This document shows positions 1-5,819 of a DNA stretch of 7,993 nt, piece by piece. Every line of letters begins with the position of its first letter. The stretch's first letter is position 1. Both the position numbers and the translations under genes were made by a program. Below the pieces are notes generated by a model. It did not search any database. It was given only the letters and a program-made list of their open reading frames with translations, and had not been told where the DNA came from. The DNA lies in the NCBI GenBank assembly GCA_021775655.1, contig JAJFHK010000226.1, forward strand, positions 1 to 7,993. Direction: 5' to 3'. The DNA comes from Filomicrobium sp. (GTDB lineage Bacteria; Pseudomonadota; Alphaproteobacteria; Rhizobiales; Hyphomicrobiaceae).

Positions 1-14
1 GACAGGCATCAGCG

Positions 15-206
15 TCAACGAATATTCGTATTGCCGTCCCGCACATTATACTTTTGGGCCTTCCCGGCGATCTGGCCACGCTTCCGAGCGGGACCGCGCA
101 TGTAGTGCTTCTCAGGCCGATACGAACCGAAAAGTTCGCGACCGAGTTCCATCACGAATTTGGCAAACGTATTCGTCCGCGTCGATGGTGAAAAAACAGT
201 AGCCAT
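15..206 (-). CDS. possible small basic hypothetical protein (63 aa)
   Basis: I do not recognise this protein. The frame starts at an ATG with an AAGGTG ribosome-binding-like sequence about six bases upstream and runs 63 residues to TGA. The product is rich in Arg and Lys (for example RGPARKRGQIAGK in the second half) and has no cysteine, signal peptide or membrane segment. It lies 163 bases downstream of the sulfotransferase on the same strand. An overlapping minus-strand frame (327-112) reads through the same start region, so the locus could also be the remnant of a longer frameshifted gene or non-coding. The case for it is the plausible ribosome binding site and unforced codon use. No recognised family supports it. 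Confidence 0.3.
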   Translation of the reverse strand: MATVFSPSTRTNTFAKFVMELGRELFGSYRPEKHYMRGPARKRGQIAGKAQKYNVRDGNTNIR

Positions 207-369
207 GGCACACCTTGCCGATGTCTTGTTGAAAATCCAACAGCAGCCGATCTGCTGCGTGGACTATGGTCTCAAAAAATTTCTTAAAAATTGATAATGC
301 AACTTCAATGAATGACGACTGAACCAACCAATATGAGACATGAAACTCAGATTCGCTGGTGATCAGATC
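207..369. other. AT-rich gap downstream of the sulfotransferase gene
   Basis: I see no convincing gene here. The stretch at about 268-310 is clearly more AT-rich than its surroundings, with A-runs near 274-291. It could hold a promoter for the small minus-strand ORF, but I found no well-spaced -35/-10 pair. No hairpin with a T-run follows the sulfotransferase stop codon, so no intrinsic terminator is apparent. Confidence 0.4.
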
Positions 370-1152
370 TTATCCGCGCGCTCCCAGTGTTCTCCTTGCC
401 ACCGCGCGTGCGTAATGCTTCAGCCGCCAAAGCGAGAGCACACCTGGGAGTCGGCGCCGCTTGAATGCGTCGGGATGCTTCTCACACAACAACGGGTAGC
501 CGAATTCCTCGAACTCGAAGCCGTAGACGTCTTCAACAATTCCCGCTGTTTCATCGTCGTAAAGCGACTCAGGTCCAAACCCGGCCGGGCGATGTCCGGT
601 TTTGTAGCTTGGCAGCGCTTCGGCTGTGACTTCTAAATCTAGACGCTTGGCAAGCACCTGAAGGTCTTCCAGAAGGCGCTCATACCGCACAACGAAATCG
701 ACACATAGTTTACCACCAATAGTGTACTTGCCTCGGTCGACGGGAAGGCTGGAATTGCGCACGAAGTCACGAAATTTGGCTTTGACTACTTCTGGACTGG
801 AGTTCTTCAGGCCCTCACCAGAAGATTTCGCCTCAAAGAAAAACGCCGAAATGACCTTGTCGTAGGGATCCCGCACCGCGCTGATCTTGTAGTAAGTCTC
901 CCAGACCTCTTCGCTGACCGCGTCTTTCAGCTGTCGCGCCGACATGTGACTGCGGAAGGTCGGGTTGCCTCCGCGCCGGCCTGGGCGGGCACCAATAATT
1001 CCCGCGTCCGTGATCGTTTCTGGGCGCGAATGCGCGGGAGTGAACTCGCCCGGCGGCAAGCAATACCTCTCAAGATAACCTTCGATGCTCGTACCGGCGG
1101 TCTTCGAAGTCTTGAGAAAAATGAATTTTTTTCTATGGCTTACAAGCGCCAT
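370..1152 (-). CDS. PAPS-dependent sulfotransferase, Sulfotransfer_2-like
   Basis: This 260-residue protein is predicted to transfer sulfate from 3'-phosphoadenosine 5'-phosphosulfate to an acceptor hydroxyl or amine. The N-terminal strand and loop KTSKTAGTS (residues 14-22) matches the 5'-phosphosulfate-binding loop of the family. SAVRDPYDKVISAFF (91-105) matches the 3'-phosphate-binding segment, with Arg94 and Ser102 as the expected ligands. The segment FRSHMSA (67-73) and the later DFVVRYERLLED (142-153) also resemble the bacterial and eukaryotic carbohydrate-sulfotransferase group. There is no signal peptide or membrane helix, so it is probably cytosolic. The last 30 residues are strongly basic, starting KRRR and ending RRTLGARG. 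The start is the first ATG of the frame, with GGAG ten bases upstream. It lies 137 bases downstream of aorC on the same strand. The acceptor (a glycan, lipid or small molecule) cannot be read from the sequence. Confidence 0.85.
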   Translation of the reverse strand: MALVSHRKKFIFLKTSKTAGTSIEGYLERYCLPPGEFTPAHSRPETITDAGIIGARPGRRGGNPTFRSHMSARQLKDAVSEEVWETYYKISAVRDPYDKVISAFFFEAKSSGEGLKNSSPEVVKAKFRDFVRNSSLPVDRGKYTIGGKLCVDFVVRYERLLEDLQVLAKRLDLEVTAEALPSYKTGHRPAGFGPESLYDDETAGIVEDVYGFEFEEFGYPLLCEKHPDAFKRRRLPGVLSLWRLKHYARAVARRTLGARG

Positions 1153-1229
1153 TTCAAGTCAGCTCCGCCATAGGAAAGCGCCAAGCTGACAAAACCTCCA
1201 ACCCGGCCGCGAGGACATCTGTCACGCCG

Positions 1230-1259
1230 CCGAGGAAGCTATACCATCACTTCCCTCGG
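1230..1259 (-). terminator. hairpin between aorC and the sulfotransferase gene
   Basis: CCGAGGAAG (1230-1238) pairs with CTTCCCTCGG (1250-1259), with one bulged base and an 11-base loop. It sits 30 bases past the aorC stop codon. No T-run follows on the minus strand, so it is not a textbook intrinsic terminator. It may slow or protect the end of the aor transcript, or have no function. Confidence 0.3.
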
Positions 1260-1289
1260 TCAAGCACGACTGTGTAATACGGCGTGCAA

Positions 1290-2615
1290 TCAGTGGCCGC
1301 TGCCCGCCGCTACACCAAGACCGGCGCGCGGCGTGTTGACATGCGGCGCTGTCGGTCCTGTCGACGGATGGCCCTGCGCAACCGAAATGTAAGCTTCGCG
1401 CAGGCGCTCAGGCGAAGCCAACAACTTGCCCTTCCATTCACCCATATGGAAACCCGTCTGTATGAGGCCACGAAGCATGCCGACGTGATCAGTCATACCA
1501 ACGCATTGCGCACCAACGAGTTTGTCGCCTTCAAATTCGAGCTTCATGTACTTGTATCCGCCCTCATCGACGAGCTTACCTGTCTGGCCAACCTGCGCGC
1601 CCTGCCATAACCCGAATGAAGATGAAATAAGCCCGATGGTATCGAGGACGTTCATATTGAGCGAGCCGCGGTGACGATGCGAGTAGCCGGCCATATTGAG
1701 AGCCGCAATGCGTCCATGCTCGACGGCCACCGGCTGGATCGCCAACATATCGGGCTTGCCGGTCGACAGGTCGACACCCTCACAGCAGTCGCCCGCCGCA
1801 TAGATGTCCGGTGCTGTCGTTTGCAGGTAATCGTCGACAACAATTCCTGTGTTGACCTGTACGCCTGAACCGACAAGGAATCCGGTGTTGGAACGAACGC
1901 CAACAGCCATAACCACGAGGTCAGCTGGCGCGCTCTGCCCATTTGAAAAGCCAACCGAGAGACGAGGCTCACCGTCTGCCCCACTCGCAATACTGTTGAC
2001 CTTCGTGTTGGTGAGAACCTTGACGCCTTTCGATTCACACCAGCGACCGAGCATCCCGCCGGCAGTCTCGTCCATCATCCGTGCGACCATACGCGGCGCT
2101 AACTCGACAACCGTGATATCGCAACCACGAAGATAGAGTGCTTCAAGAATGATAGAGCCGATGAAGCCCGCGCCGACGAGCACAACAGGCGAGCCTTTTT
2201 CAGCAAGTTTCAGAATATGGCGTGCATCTTCCAGTGTCCAACAGGTTTCAACACCCTCCAAGTGCGCGCCTGGAATCGGAGGCATGATCGGATTAGCACC
2301 GGTCGCGATCAGCAACTTGTCGTATGGGAGTACTTCACCACCTGATAAGTAGAGCCGCTTTGAACTCGAATCGATACCACCGCAACGGCCGTTAAGATAA
2401 CGGATACGCTGCTGGTCATAGTGCGTCTCGTCCTGACGCAAATAGGTGCCGCCTTCGTCGATTTTTCCGTAGATCAGATACGGCAGTGCCATACGCGAGT
2501 AAGGCGGCTCCGGCTCACCGCCAATCAATGTGATTGAGGCTTGGGGGTCGGCAGCGCGCAAGGTTTCGGCAGCGGTCACACCAGCCGGTCCAGCACCCAG
2601 AATAACGTAGTTCAT
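1290..2615 (-). CDS. aorC: FAD/NADH oxidoreductase subunit of tungsten aldehyde oxidoreductase
   Basis: This 441-residue flavoprotein belongs to the two-dinucleotide-domain pyridine nucleotide-disulfide oxidoreductase superfamily. It probably passes electrons between the AorAB iron-sulfur chain and NAD+. FAD binding is shown by GAGPAG at residues 7-12, ATGANP at 104-109 and IYAAGDCCE at 271-279. The NAD(H) domain carries GAGFIG at 148-153, with an acidic residue (Glu171) at the end of the second strand, which fits NADH rather than NADPH. The frame is open 37 codons further upstream, but the ATG at 2615 is preferred because AAGGGGA lies seven bases before it and the FAD-binding strand begins immediately after. 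After the oxidoreductase fold comes a Pro/Thr/Gly-rich tail of about 25 residues ending GSGH, very like the end of AorA. It is separated from aorB by 191 bases containing a strong hairpin. The assignment as AorC relies on the neighbours, since the family itself is broad. Confidence 0.88.
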   Translation of the reverse strand: MNYVILGAGPAGVTAAETLRAADPQASITLIGGEPEPPYSRMALPYLIYGKIDEGGTYLRQDETHYDQQRIRYLNGRCGGIDSSSKRLYLSGGEVLPYDKLLIATGANPIMPPIPGAHLEGVETCWTLEDARHILKLAEKGSPVVLVGAGFIGSIILEALYLRGCDITVVELAPRMVARMMDETAGGMLGRWCESKGVKVLTNTKVNSIASGADGEPRLSVGFSNGQSAPADLVVMAVGVRSNTGFLVGSGVQVNTGIVVDDYLQTTAPDIYAAGDCCEGVDLSTGKPDMLAIQPVAVEHGRIAALNMAGYSHRHRGSLNMNVLDTIGLISSSFGLWQGAQVGQTGKLVDEGGYKYMKLEFEGDKLVGAQCVGMTDHVGMLRGLIQTGFHMGEWKGKLLASPERLREAYISVAQGHPSTGPTAPHVNTPRAGLGVAAGSGH

Positions 2616-2622
2616 GAAACAA

Positions 2623-2629
2623 TCCCCTT
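2623..2629 (-). promoter_or_regulatory. ribosome binding site fixing the aorC start
   Basis: AAGGGGA on the minus strand lies seven bases before the ATG at 2615. It supports that start over the longer open frame beginning at 2726. Confidence 0.75.
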
Positions 2630-2731
2630 GCGCACGGGTCGGCGACAAACTCGTTTGGCGAGCGCACCCCCCGTTCATCATCAATCTAGTTGTGTCTCTT
2701 GGCAGCTTCGTGCACCCGACGTGCAAAGCTT

Positions 2732-2747
2732 AAGGCCAAATGGCCTT
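2732..2747 (-). repeat. inverted repeat in the aorB-aorC gap
   Basis: AAGGCC (2732-2737) and GGCCTT (2742-2747) form a perfect 6-bp stem with a 4-base loop; the match extends to 7 bp if the loop is reduced to two bases. It lies just beyond the larger terminator-like hairpin on the aor transcript. It could be an RNA structure that protects or shields the aorC leader, or an operator. Confidence 0.4.
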
Positions 2748-2762
2748 CACTGGAAACAATAA

Positions 2763-2788
2763 CGCCCCGGGCTGATCGGCCCGGGGCG
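2763..2788 (-). terminator. strong GC-rich hairpin after aorB
   Basis: CGCCCCGGGC (2763-2772) and GCCCGGGGCG (2779-2788) form a perfect 10-bp stem with a 6-base loop, beginning 18 bases beyond the aorB stop. On the minus strand the stem is followed by TTATTGTTT, a moderately T-rich tail. This is consistent with a partial intrinsic terminator or an mRNA-stabilising hairpin between aorB and aorC. The tail on the other strand (CATCGTTTCTCT) is less T-rich. Confidence 0.6.
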
Positions 2789-2806
2789 CATCGTTTCTCT
2801 GAACGA

Positions 2807-4654
2807 TCAGACCGCGAGCCGCGACAACGTCTCGTTGGTCGGTACGCCGTCAGCCGTCCAGCCCCGAAGCTGGTAGTATTCCGGCAGCATCTTGTCGACA
2901 CCGCTAACGAGGCCAGTTGCTGGACCGGTCTTCGCCGCTTCCTTCATCAGGCGCGGCGGCAACTGGTCGTCCTGTGCGGTGAAGCCCGCGCGATGGTTGA
3001 ACATGCGTTCCATGTTCCAGATGCGCTCACCCACTTCAAGCATCTTTTCGGGTGTCCAATCACCTGGAATTGCTGCGTCGATCTGCGGAGCAATGTCATT
3101 CAAAGTCCATGCGAACGTTGTGAATACGCAAAGCCCGGCACTGTCGACCGCTGCAGTTGCATCCTGGAAGGCCATGACAAGAGCCGGCTTTCCGTCGGTC
3201 GTTAGCGGATCGGTCTTTTCAGGAATGCCAAGCATTTCCGAAGACACCGTGTAGGAGCGCAGATGGCAGGCACCGCGGTTGGAGGTGGCGTAGGTCAGGC
3301 CCATACCTTGGATACCGCGCGCATCGTAGGCTGGGAATTCCTGGCCTTTGACCGTCATGGACAAGTCAGGACGTCCATACTTGGCGCACAGACGGGCCGA
3401 ACCCAATCCGAGTTCCTTTCCGAAGCCCTCCGCCTTACCGGTCAACTCGACACATTTGACGAGCGCTTCGGCCGACCCGAATTTCAACTCGATTCCATCG
3501 GTCTGCGCGGTCGTCAGTAGTCCCAGCTCGAAAAGCTCCATCGCCGCCGAAACCGTGGCGCCGAATGAAATCGGATCCAGGCCCTGTTCGTTGCAGATGA
3601 AGTTGACGTAAGTCAGGGCTTCGAGATCGTTGACGCCAGTGTTCGAACCCAGCGCCCATGCGGCTTCGTACTCAAGCCCGCCTGAAGAATGCCAATACTG
3701 AGGTTTGTTGACGACGGTGAAATGCTTCTCATCAATCTTCGAAATACGACCACAGGCAATTGTGCAGGCAAAACAGGCTTGGTTCGTCTGCAGGTTCTTT
3801 TCACCATCCGTCGAACGCGGCGTTGCCATGGCTTCGGCCGAAATATCGTGTGCGCCTTCGAATTGCACTTCGCGGCTGTTTCGGGTCGGCATGGCACCGG
3901 CTTCGTTGATGGCGTTCATCAACACCTGCGTACCATACGTCGGCAAACCGCTTCCGGTGACGGCATTCTCAGCCAGGACCTTCTTGCCCTCGTTCGTTGC
4001 CTTCAAGAACGCTTTACCGTCACGAACCTTGACGCCCTTGGTCCCGCGCACCGAAACCGCTTTGACGTTCTTCGAACCGAGCACGGCACCCACGCCCGAG
4101 CGGCCAGCGGCCCTGTGCAGGTCATTGACGATTGCTGAATAAAGAACACCATTCTCACCAGCAACACCGATCGTCGCGACATGGATCATCGGATCCTGAT
4201 GCTTGGCTTTGATCCACTCATCGGTGTTCCAAACTGACGTGCCCCAAATGTCCGAGGCATCGAGTAGCTCGGCCTTGTCGTCCACGATGTTCAAATAGAT
4301 AGGCTTTGGTGATTTGCCTTCCAAGATTATCATGTCCCAGCCGGCGAACTTAAGCTCGGCACCAAAATAGCCGCCGGAATTCGAGCATGCGATCGCGTTC
4401 GTCAGCGGCCCTTTGGTGATCACCGAATAACGCCCGCCCGTTGATGCGCACGTACCTGTCAAAGGCCCGGTGGCAAAGATCAGCTTGTTATCAGGACCAA
4501 GCGGATCGCATTTCGCGTCCACTTCCTCTGCAAGATACTTTGTGGCAAGGCCACGCTGACCCAAGTATTGCTGCGCCCAATCCATATTGAGCGGTTCCGA
4601 CTGAACCGTACCGTTGGTCAAGTTCACTCGGAGAATTTTTCCAGTCCAACCCAT
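2807..4654 (-). CDS. aorB: tungsten-containing aldehyde:ferredoxin oxidoreductase, catalytic subunit
   Basis: This 615-residue protein is of normal length for the aldehyde ferredoxin oxidoreductase family. It oxidises aldehydes to carboxylic acids at a tungsten-bispterin centre, and the reaction can run in reverse with strong reductants. The N-terminal domain begins MGWTGKILRVNL and continues through ATGPLTGTCASTGGR (61-75), typical of the pterin-binding half. The [4Fe-4S] ligands are C294, C297 and C301 (CFACTIAC), with the fourth at C509 in DSAGLC. They line up with C288, C291, C295 and C494 of the Pyrococcus furiosus enzyme. Active-site candidates are Glu328 or Glu330 in LEYEAAWALGS and His464 in GACHLRS, matching Glu313 and His448 of that enzyme. 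The ATG at 4654 is chosen over the open extension to 4711 because GAGGAGA precedes it and the conserved N-terminus starts there. aorA lies 93 bases upstream. No gene for pterin or tungsten cofactor synthesis is in the window. Confidence 0.96.
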   Translation of the reverse strand: MGWTGKILRVNLTNGTVQSEPLNMDWAQQYLGQRGLATKYLAEEVDAKCDPLGPDNKLIFATGPLTGTCASTGGRYSVITKGPLTNAIACSNSGGYFGAELKFAGWDMIILEGKSPKPIYLNIVDDKAELLDASDIWGTSVWNTDEWIKAKHQDPMIHVATIGVAGENGVLYSAIVNDLHRAAGRSGVGAVLGSKNVKAVSVRGTKGVKVRDGKAFLKATNEGKKVLAENAVTGSGLPTYGTQVLMNAINEAGAMPTRNSREVQFEGAHDISAEAMATPRSTDGEKNLQTNQACFACTIACGRISKIDEKHFTVVNKPQYWHSSGGLEYEAAWALGSNTGVNDLEALTYVNFICNEQGLDPISFGATVSAAMELFELGLLTTAQTDGIELKFGSAEALVKCVELTGKAEGFGKELGLGSARLCAKYGRPDLSMTVKGQEFPAYDARGIQGMGLTYATSNRGACHLRSYTVSSEMLGIPEKTDPLTTDGKPALVMAFQDATAAVDSAGLCVFTTFAWTLNDIAPQIDAAIPGDWTPEKMLEVGERIWNMERMFNHRAGFTAQDDQLPPRLMKEAAKTGPATGLVSGVDKMLPEYYQLRGWTADGVPTNETLSRLAV

Positions 4655-4662
4655 CGGACATC

Positions 4663-4669
4663 TCTCCTC
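4663..4669 (-). promoter_or_regulatory. ribosome binding site fixing the aorB start
   Basis: GAGGAGA on the minus strand lies eight bases before the ATG at 4654. It supports MGWTGK as the N-terminus over a 19-residue-longer frame. Confidence 0.8.
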
Positions 4670-4747
4670 GATTAGGTCGTTTACATTGTCTGCTTTGCCG
4701 GCGCGCACCAATCATTTGGCGCAGCGCTCGGGGCGGCGTTAGAAGTT

Positions 4748-5266
4748 TTAGTGGCCGGAACCGGAGGCTTGCGCCGCCTTAGGCGTGTTGGGTCCCTCAC
4801 TCGTCGCGGCATTGGCAGACTGTGACGCCCAGACCTTCATCTTATCGAAACCGCCTTGTTCGGCGTCTTGATAGCTAATCGCCCCTGTCGGACAAGCATC
4901 CGAGCATGCCGGTTGCCCGCCGCAAAGGTCACATTTGATGACTTTGCCCGTCGAAGCATTGTAATTCACCGTACCGAATGGGCAGGCGATCGTGCAGACC
5001 TTGCAACCAACGCATAGGTTATCGTGAACAACTTTCACACCCATGCTGTCTGTTGTAATGGCGTTCACAGGGCAAGCCTGCTGACACCAAGCTTCCGAGC
5101 ATTGTGTGCAGGTGTAAGGTACGAACCGAGCTTCCGTATGGAAGTCGAAAACCCGGATACGTGATTTGGCGACGTTGAACTCGCCTTCGTTTTCGAGCGA
5201 GCAAGCCATTTCGCACTGTTTGCAACCAGTACATTTGCCAGCATCGATAACTAGCGCCTTGAGCAT
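4748..5266 (-). CDS. aorA: four-cluster [4Fe-4S] electron-transfer subunit of aldehyde oxidoreductase
   Basis: This 172-residue protein resembles the HycB/DmsB/NrfC type of polyferredoxin. All sixteen cluster cysteines are present in four groups: C12-C15-C18-C22, C53-C56-C61-C65, C85-C88-C91-C95 and C112-C115-C121-C125. This predicts four [4Fe-4S] clusters that move electrons between the tungsten subunit AorB and the flavoprotein AorC. There is no twin-arginine or Sec signal, so the complex should be cytoplasmic. The last 40 or so residues follow the final cluster, are Ala/Ser/Gly-rich and cysteine-free, and end in NTPKAAQASGSGH, closely matching the tail of AorC. The start at 5266 is fixed by GGAGGA six bases upstream; an open extension to 5308 adds residues unlike the family. 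It is the first gene of the minus-strand operon. Similar small subunits serve other molybdo- and tungstoenzymes, but the neighbours make AorA the best name. Confidence 0.92.
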   Translation of the reverse strand: MLKALVIDAGKCTGCKQCEMACSLENEGEFNVAKSRIRVFDFHTEARFVPYTCTQCSEAWCQQACPVNAITTDSMGVKVVHDNLCVGCKVCTIACPFGTVNYNASTGKVIKCDLCGGQPACSDACPTGAISYQDAEQGGFDKMKVWASQSANAATSEGPNTPKAAQASGSGH

Positions 5267-5272
5267 TAATTT

Positions 5273-5278
5273 TCCTCC
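5273..5278 (-). promoter_or_regulatory. ribosome binding site fixing the aorA start
   Basis: GGAGGA on the minus strand lies six bases before the ATG at 5266. It is near-consensus and is the strongest such site in the window. It rules against the longer frame from 5308. Confidence 0.85.
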
Positions 5279-5349
5279 GGTGGGTCCTTCTGGCGGACTT
5301 TTCGCCACAGGTCGAGAGAACTTGGCGCGAGCGTGGAGGAGAGGTCAAC

Positions 5350-5372
5350 TGTACTTTTTGGAAATAAGTACA
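5350..5372. promoter_or_regulatory. candidate operator, TGTACTT-N9-AAGTACA
   Basis: Perfect 7-base arms (5350-5356 and 5366-5372) flank a 9-base AT-rich centre. The site lies 84-106 bases upstream of the aorA start, in an AT-rich pocket of an otherwise GC-rich region. Its form suits a dimeric regulator that binds successive faces of the helix and controls the aor operon. The regulator is not in the window. Confidence 0.45.
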
Positions 5373-5467
5373 AGAACAGTCCTAAAAATCAGGCATTCGG
5401 TGCGAATTTGCAATCATTCACGCGAACCGCCGCCATCCACTGCCTGACAGGCTGTGGCAGAAAAACA

Positions 5468-5536
5468 GGCGTGCAATTCGAGCGTCTCAACTGTGAGGCG
5501 CAAAACTATAGAGGGTTCAATCCAATTGGCGTGCAA
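5468..5536. repeat. direct repeat GGCGTGCAA, two copies
   Basis: Identical 9-mers occur at 5468-5476 and 5528-5536, with starts 60 bases apart. They may be regulator half-sites, but two 9-mers in half a kilobase could also be chance. Confidence 0.3.
5482..5501 (+). repeat. hairpin with 8-bp stem
   Basis: GCGTCTCA (5482-5489) and TGAGGCGC (5494-5501) pair through eight positions around the loop ACTG. One position is a G-U pair when read as plus-strand RNA; on the minus strand it would be an A-C mismatch, which favours plus-strand RNA. Confidence 0.4.
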
Positions 5537-5642
5537 GCGCTATAGCAAGCCCCAGACAGACTGTGACAACGATATGGATCGCGATGAACATGATCTGGCA
5601 TCCCCGATGCGACAGTTGTTACCAGTTAACGTAGGTGTTCCG

Positions 5643-5660
5643 GGACCAGATCACTGGTCC
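5643..5660. repeat. inverted repeat GGACCAG/CTGGTCC
   Basis: Perfect 7-base arms (5643-5649 and 5654-5660) surround the 4-base loop ATCA. It could be an RNA hairpin in a long ugd leader or a protein-binding palindrome. Confidence 0.45.
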
Positions 5661-5733
5661 TAAGAGGCGCAACAAGAAATCATGCACTCGTGAAGCCGGC
5701 TCGATGAGACAATTTGCTTGTCCCAAAGCCAGA

Positions 5734-5796
5734 AATCGTAACGCGATTGCCACCGGACCCGTGATTGGTTAGGCAACGCTACGATTGGATTTTTTT
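5734..5796 (+). terminator. terminator-like stem and T-run in the ugd leader
   Basis: AATCGTAACGCGATTGCC (5734-5751) pairs with GGCAACGCTACGATT (5772-5786): 15 positions with one A-C mismatch and a three-base bulge (CGA), around a 20-base loop. Seven T residues follow at 5790-5796, three bases after the stem. This has the form of an intrinsic terminator read on the plus strand. It ends only ten bases before the ugd ribosome binding site. It could end a small upstream transcript or act as an attenuator of ugd. Confidence 0.5.
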
Positions 5797-5806
5797 ATCG
5801 CTCTCC

Positions 5807-5813
5807 AGGGGGA
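5807..5813 (+). promoter_or_regulatory. ribosome binding site for the GTG start of ugd
   Basis: AGGGGGA lies six bases before the GTG at 5820. It supports GTG over the internal ATG at 5832, which would remove the first strand of the NAD-binding fold. Confidence 0.8.
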
Positions 5814-5819
5814 CCTGAC

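Larger units (their letters stand above)
5267..5819. other. divergent intergenic region between aorA and ugd
   Basis: This gene-free stretch of 553 bases must carry the control signals of both operons. No open frame here has a convincing start or recognisable product. It contains an inverted repeat TGTACTT-N9-AAGTACA, a short palindrome ATTCGGTGCGAAT (5395-5407), two copies of GGCGTGCAA 60 bases apart, compact hairpins at 5482-5501, 5643-5660 and 5708-5722, and a terminator-like structure at 5734-5796. I found no unambiguous sigma-70 or sigma-54 promoter on either strand. A weak minus-strand candidate is TTGCAC near 5530 with a TATA-like TATAGT near 5507, but its spacing is about 20 bases. 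Confidence 0.7.

Noticed and set aside
3689..4142. Long plus-strand frames opposite aorB (about 145-149 aa)
   Set aside because: They are antisense shadows of a high-GC gene whose minus-strand product has every family motif.
5395..5425. Possible sigma-54 promoter on the minus strand (TCGCGTG...TTGCAA) upstream of aorA
   Set aside because: The essential GG of the -24 element is replaced by CG, so it does not meet the consensus despite a good TTGCA -12 part.
5333..5663. Open frames in the aorA-ugd gap (plus strand, up to 93 aa)
   Set aside because: They lack ribosome binding sites and recognisable motifs, overlap one another and the predicted hairpins, and look like chance frames.
5747..5775. 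TTGCCA-N17-TAGGCA as a ugd promoter
   Set aside because: The -10 part is a poor match and the bases belong to the terminator-like stem.
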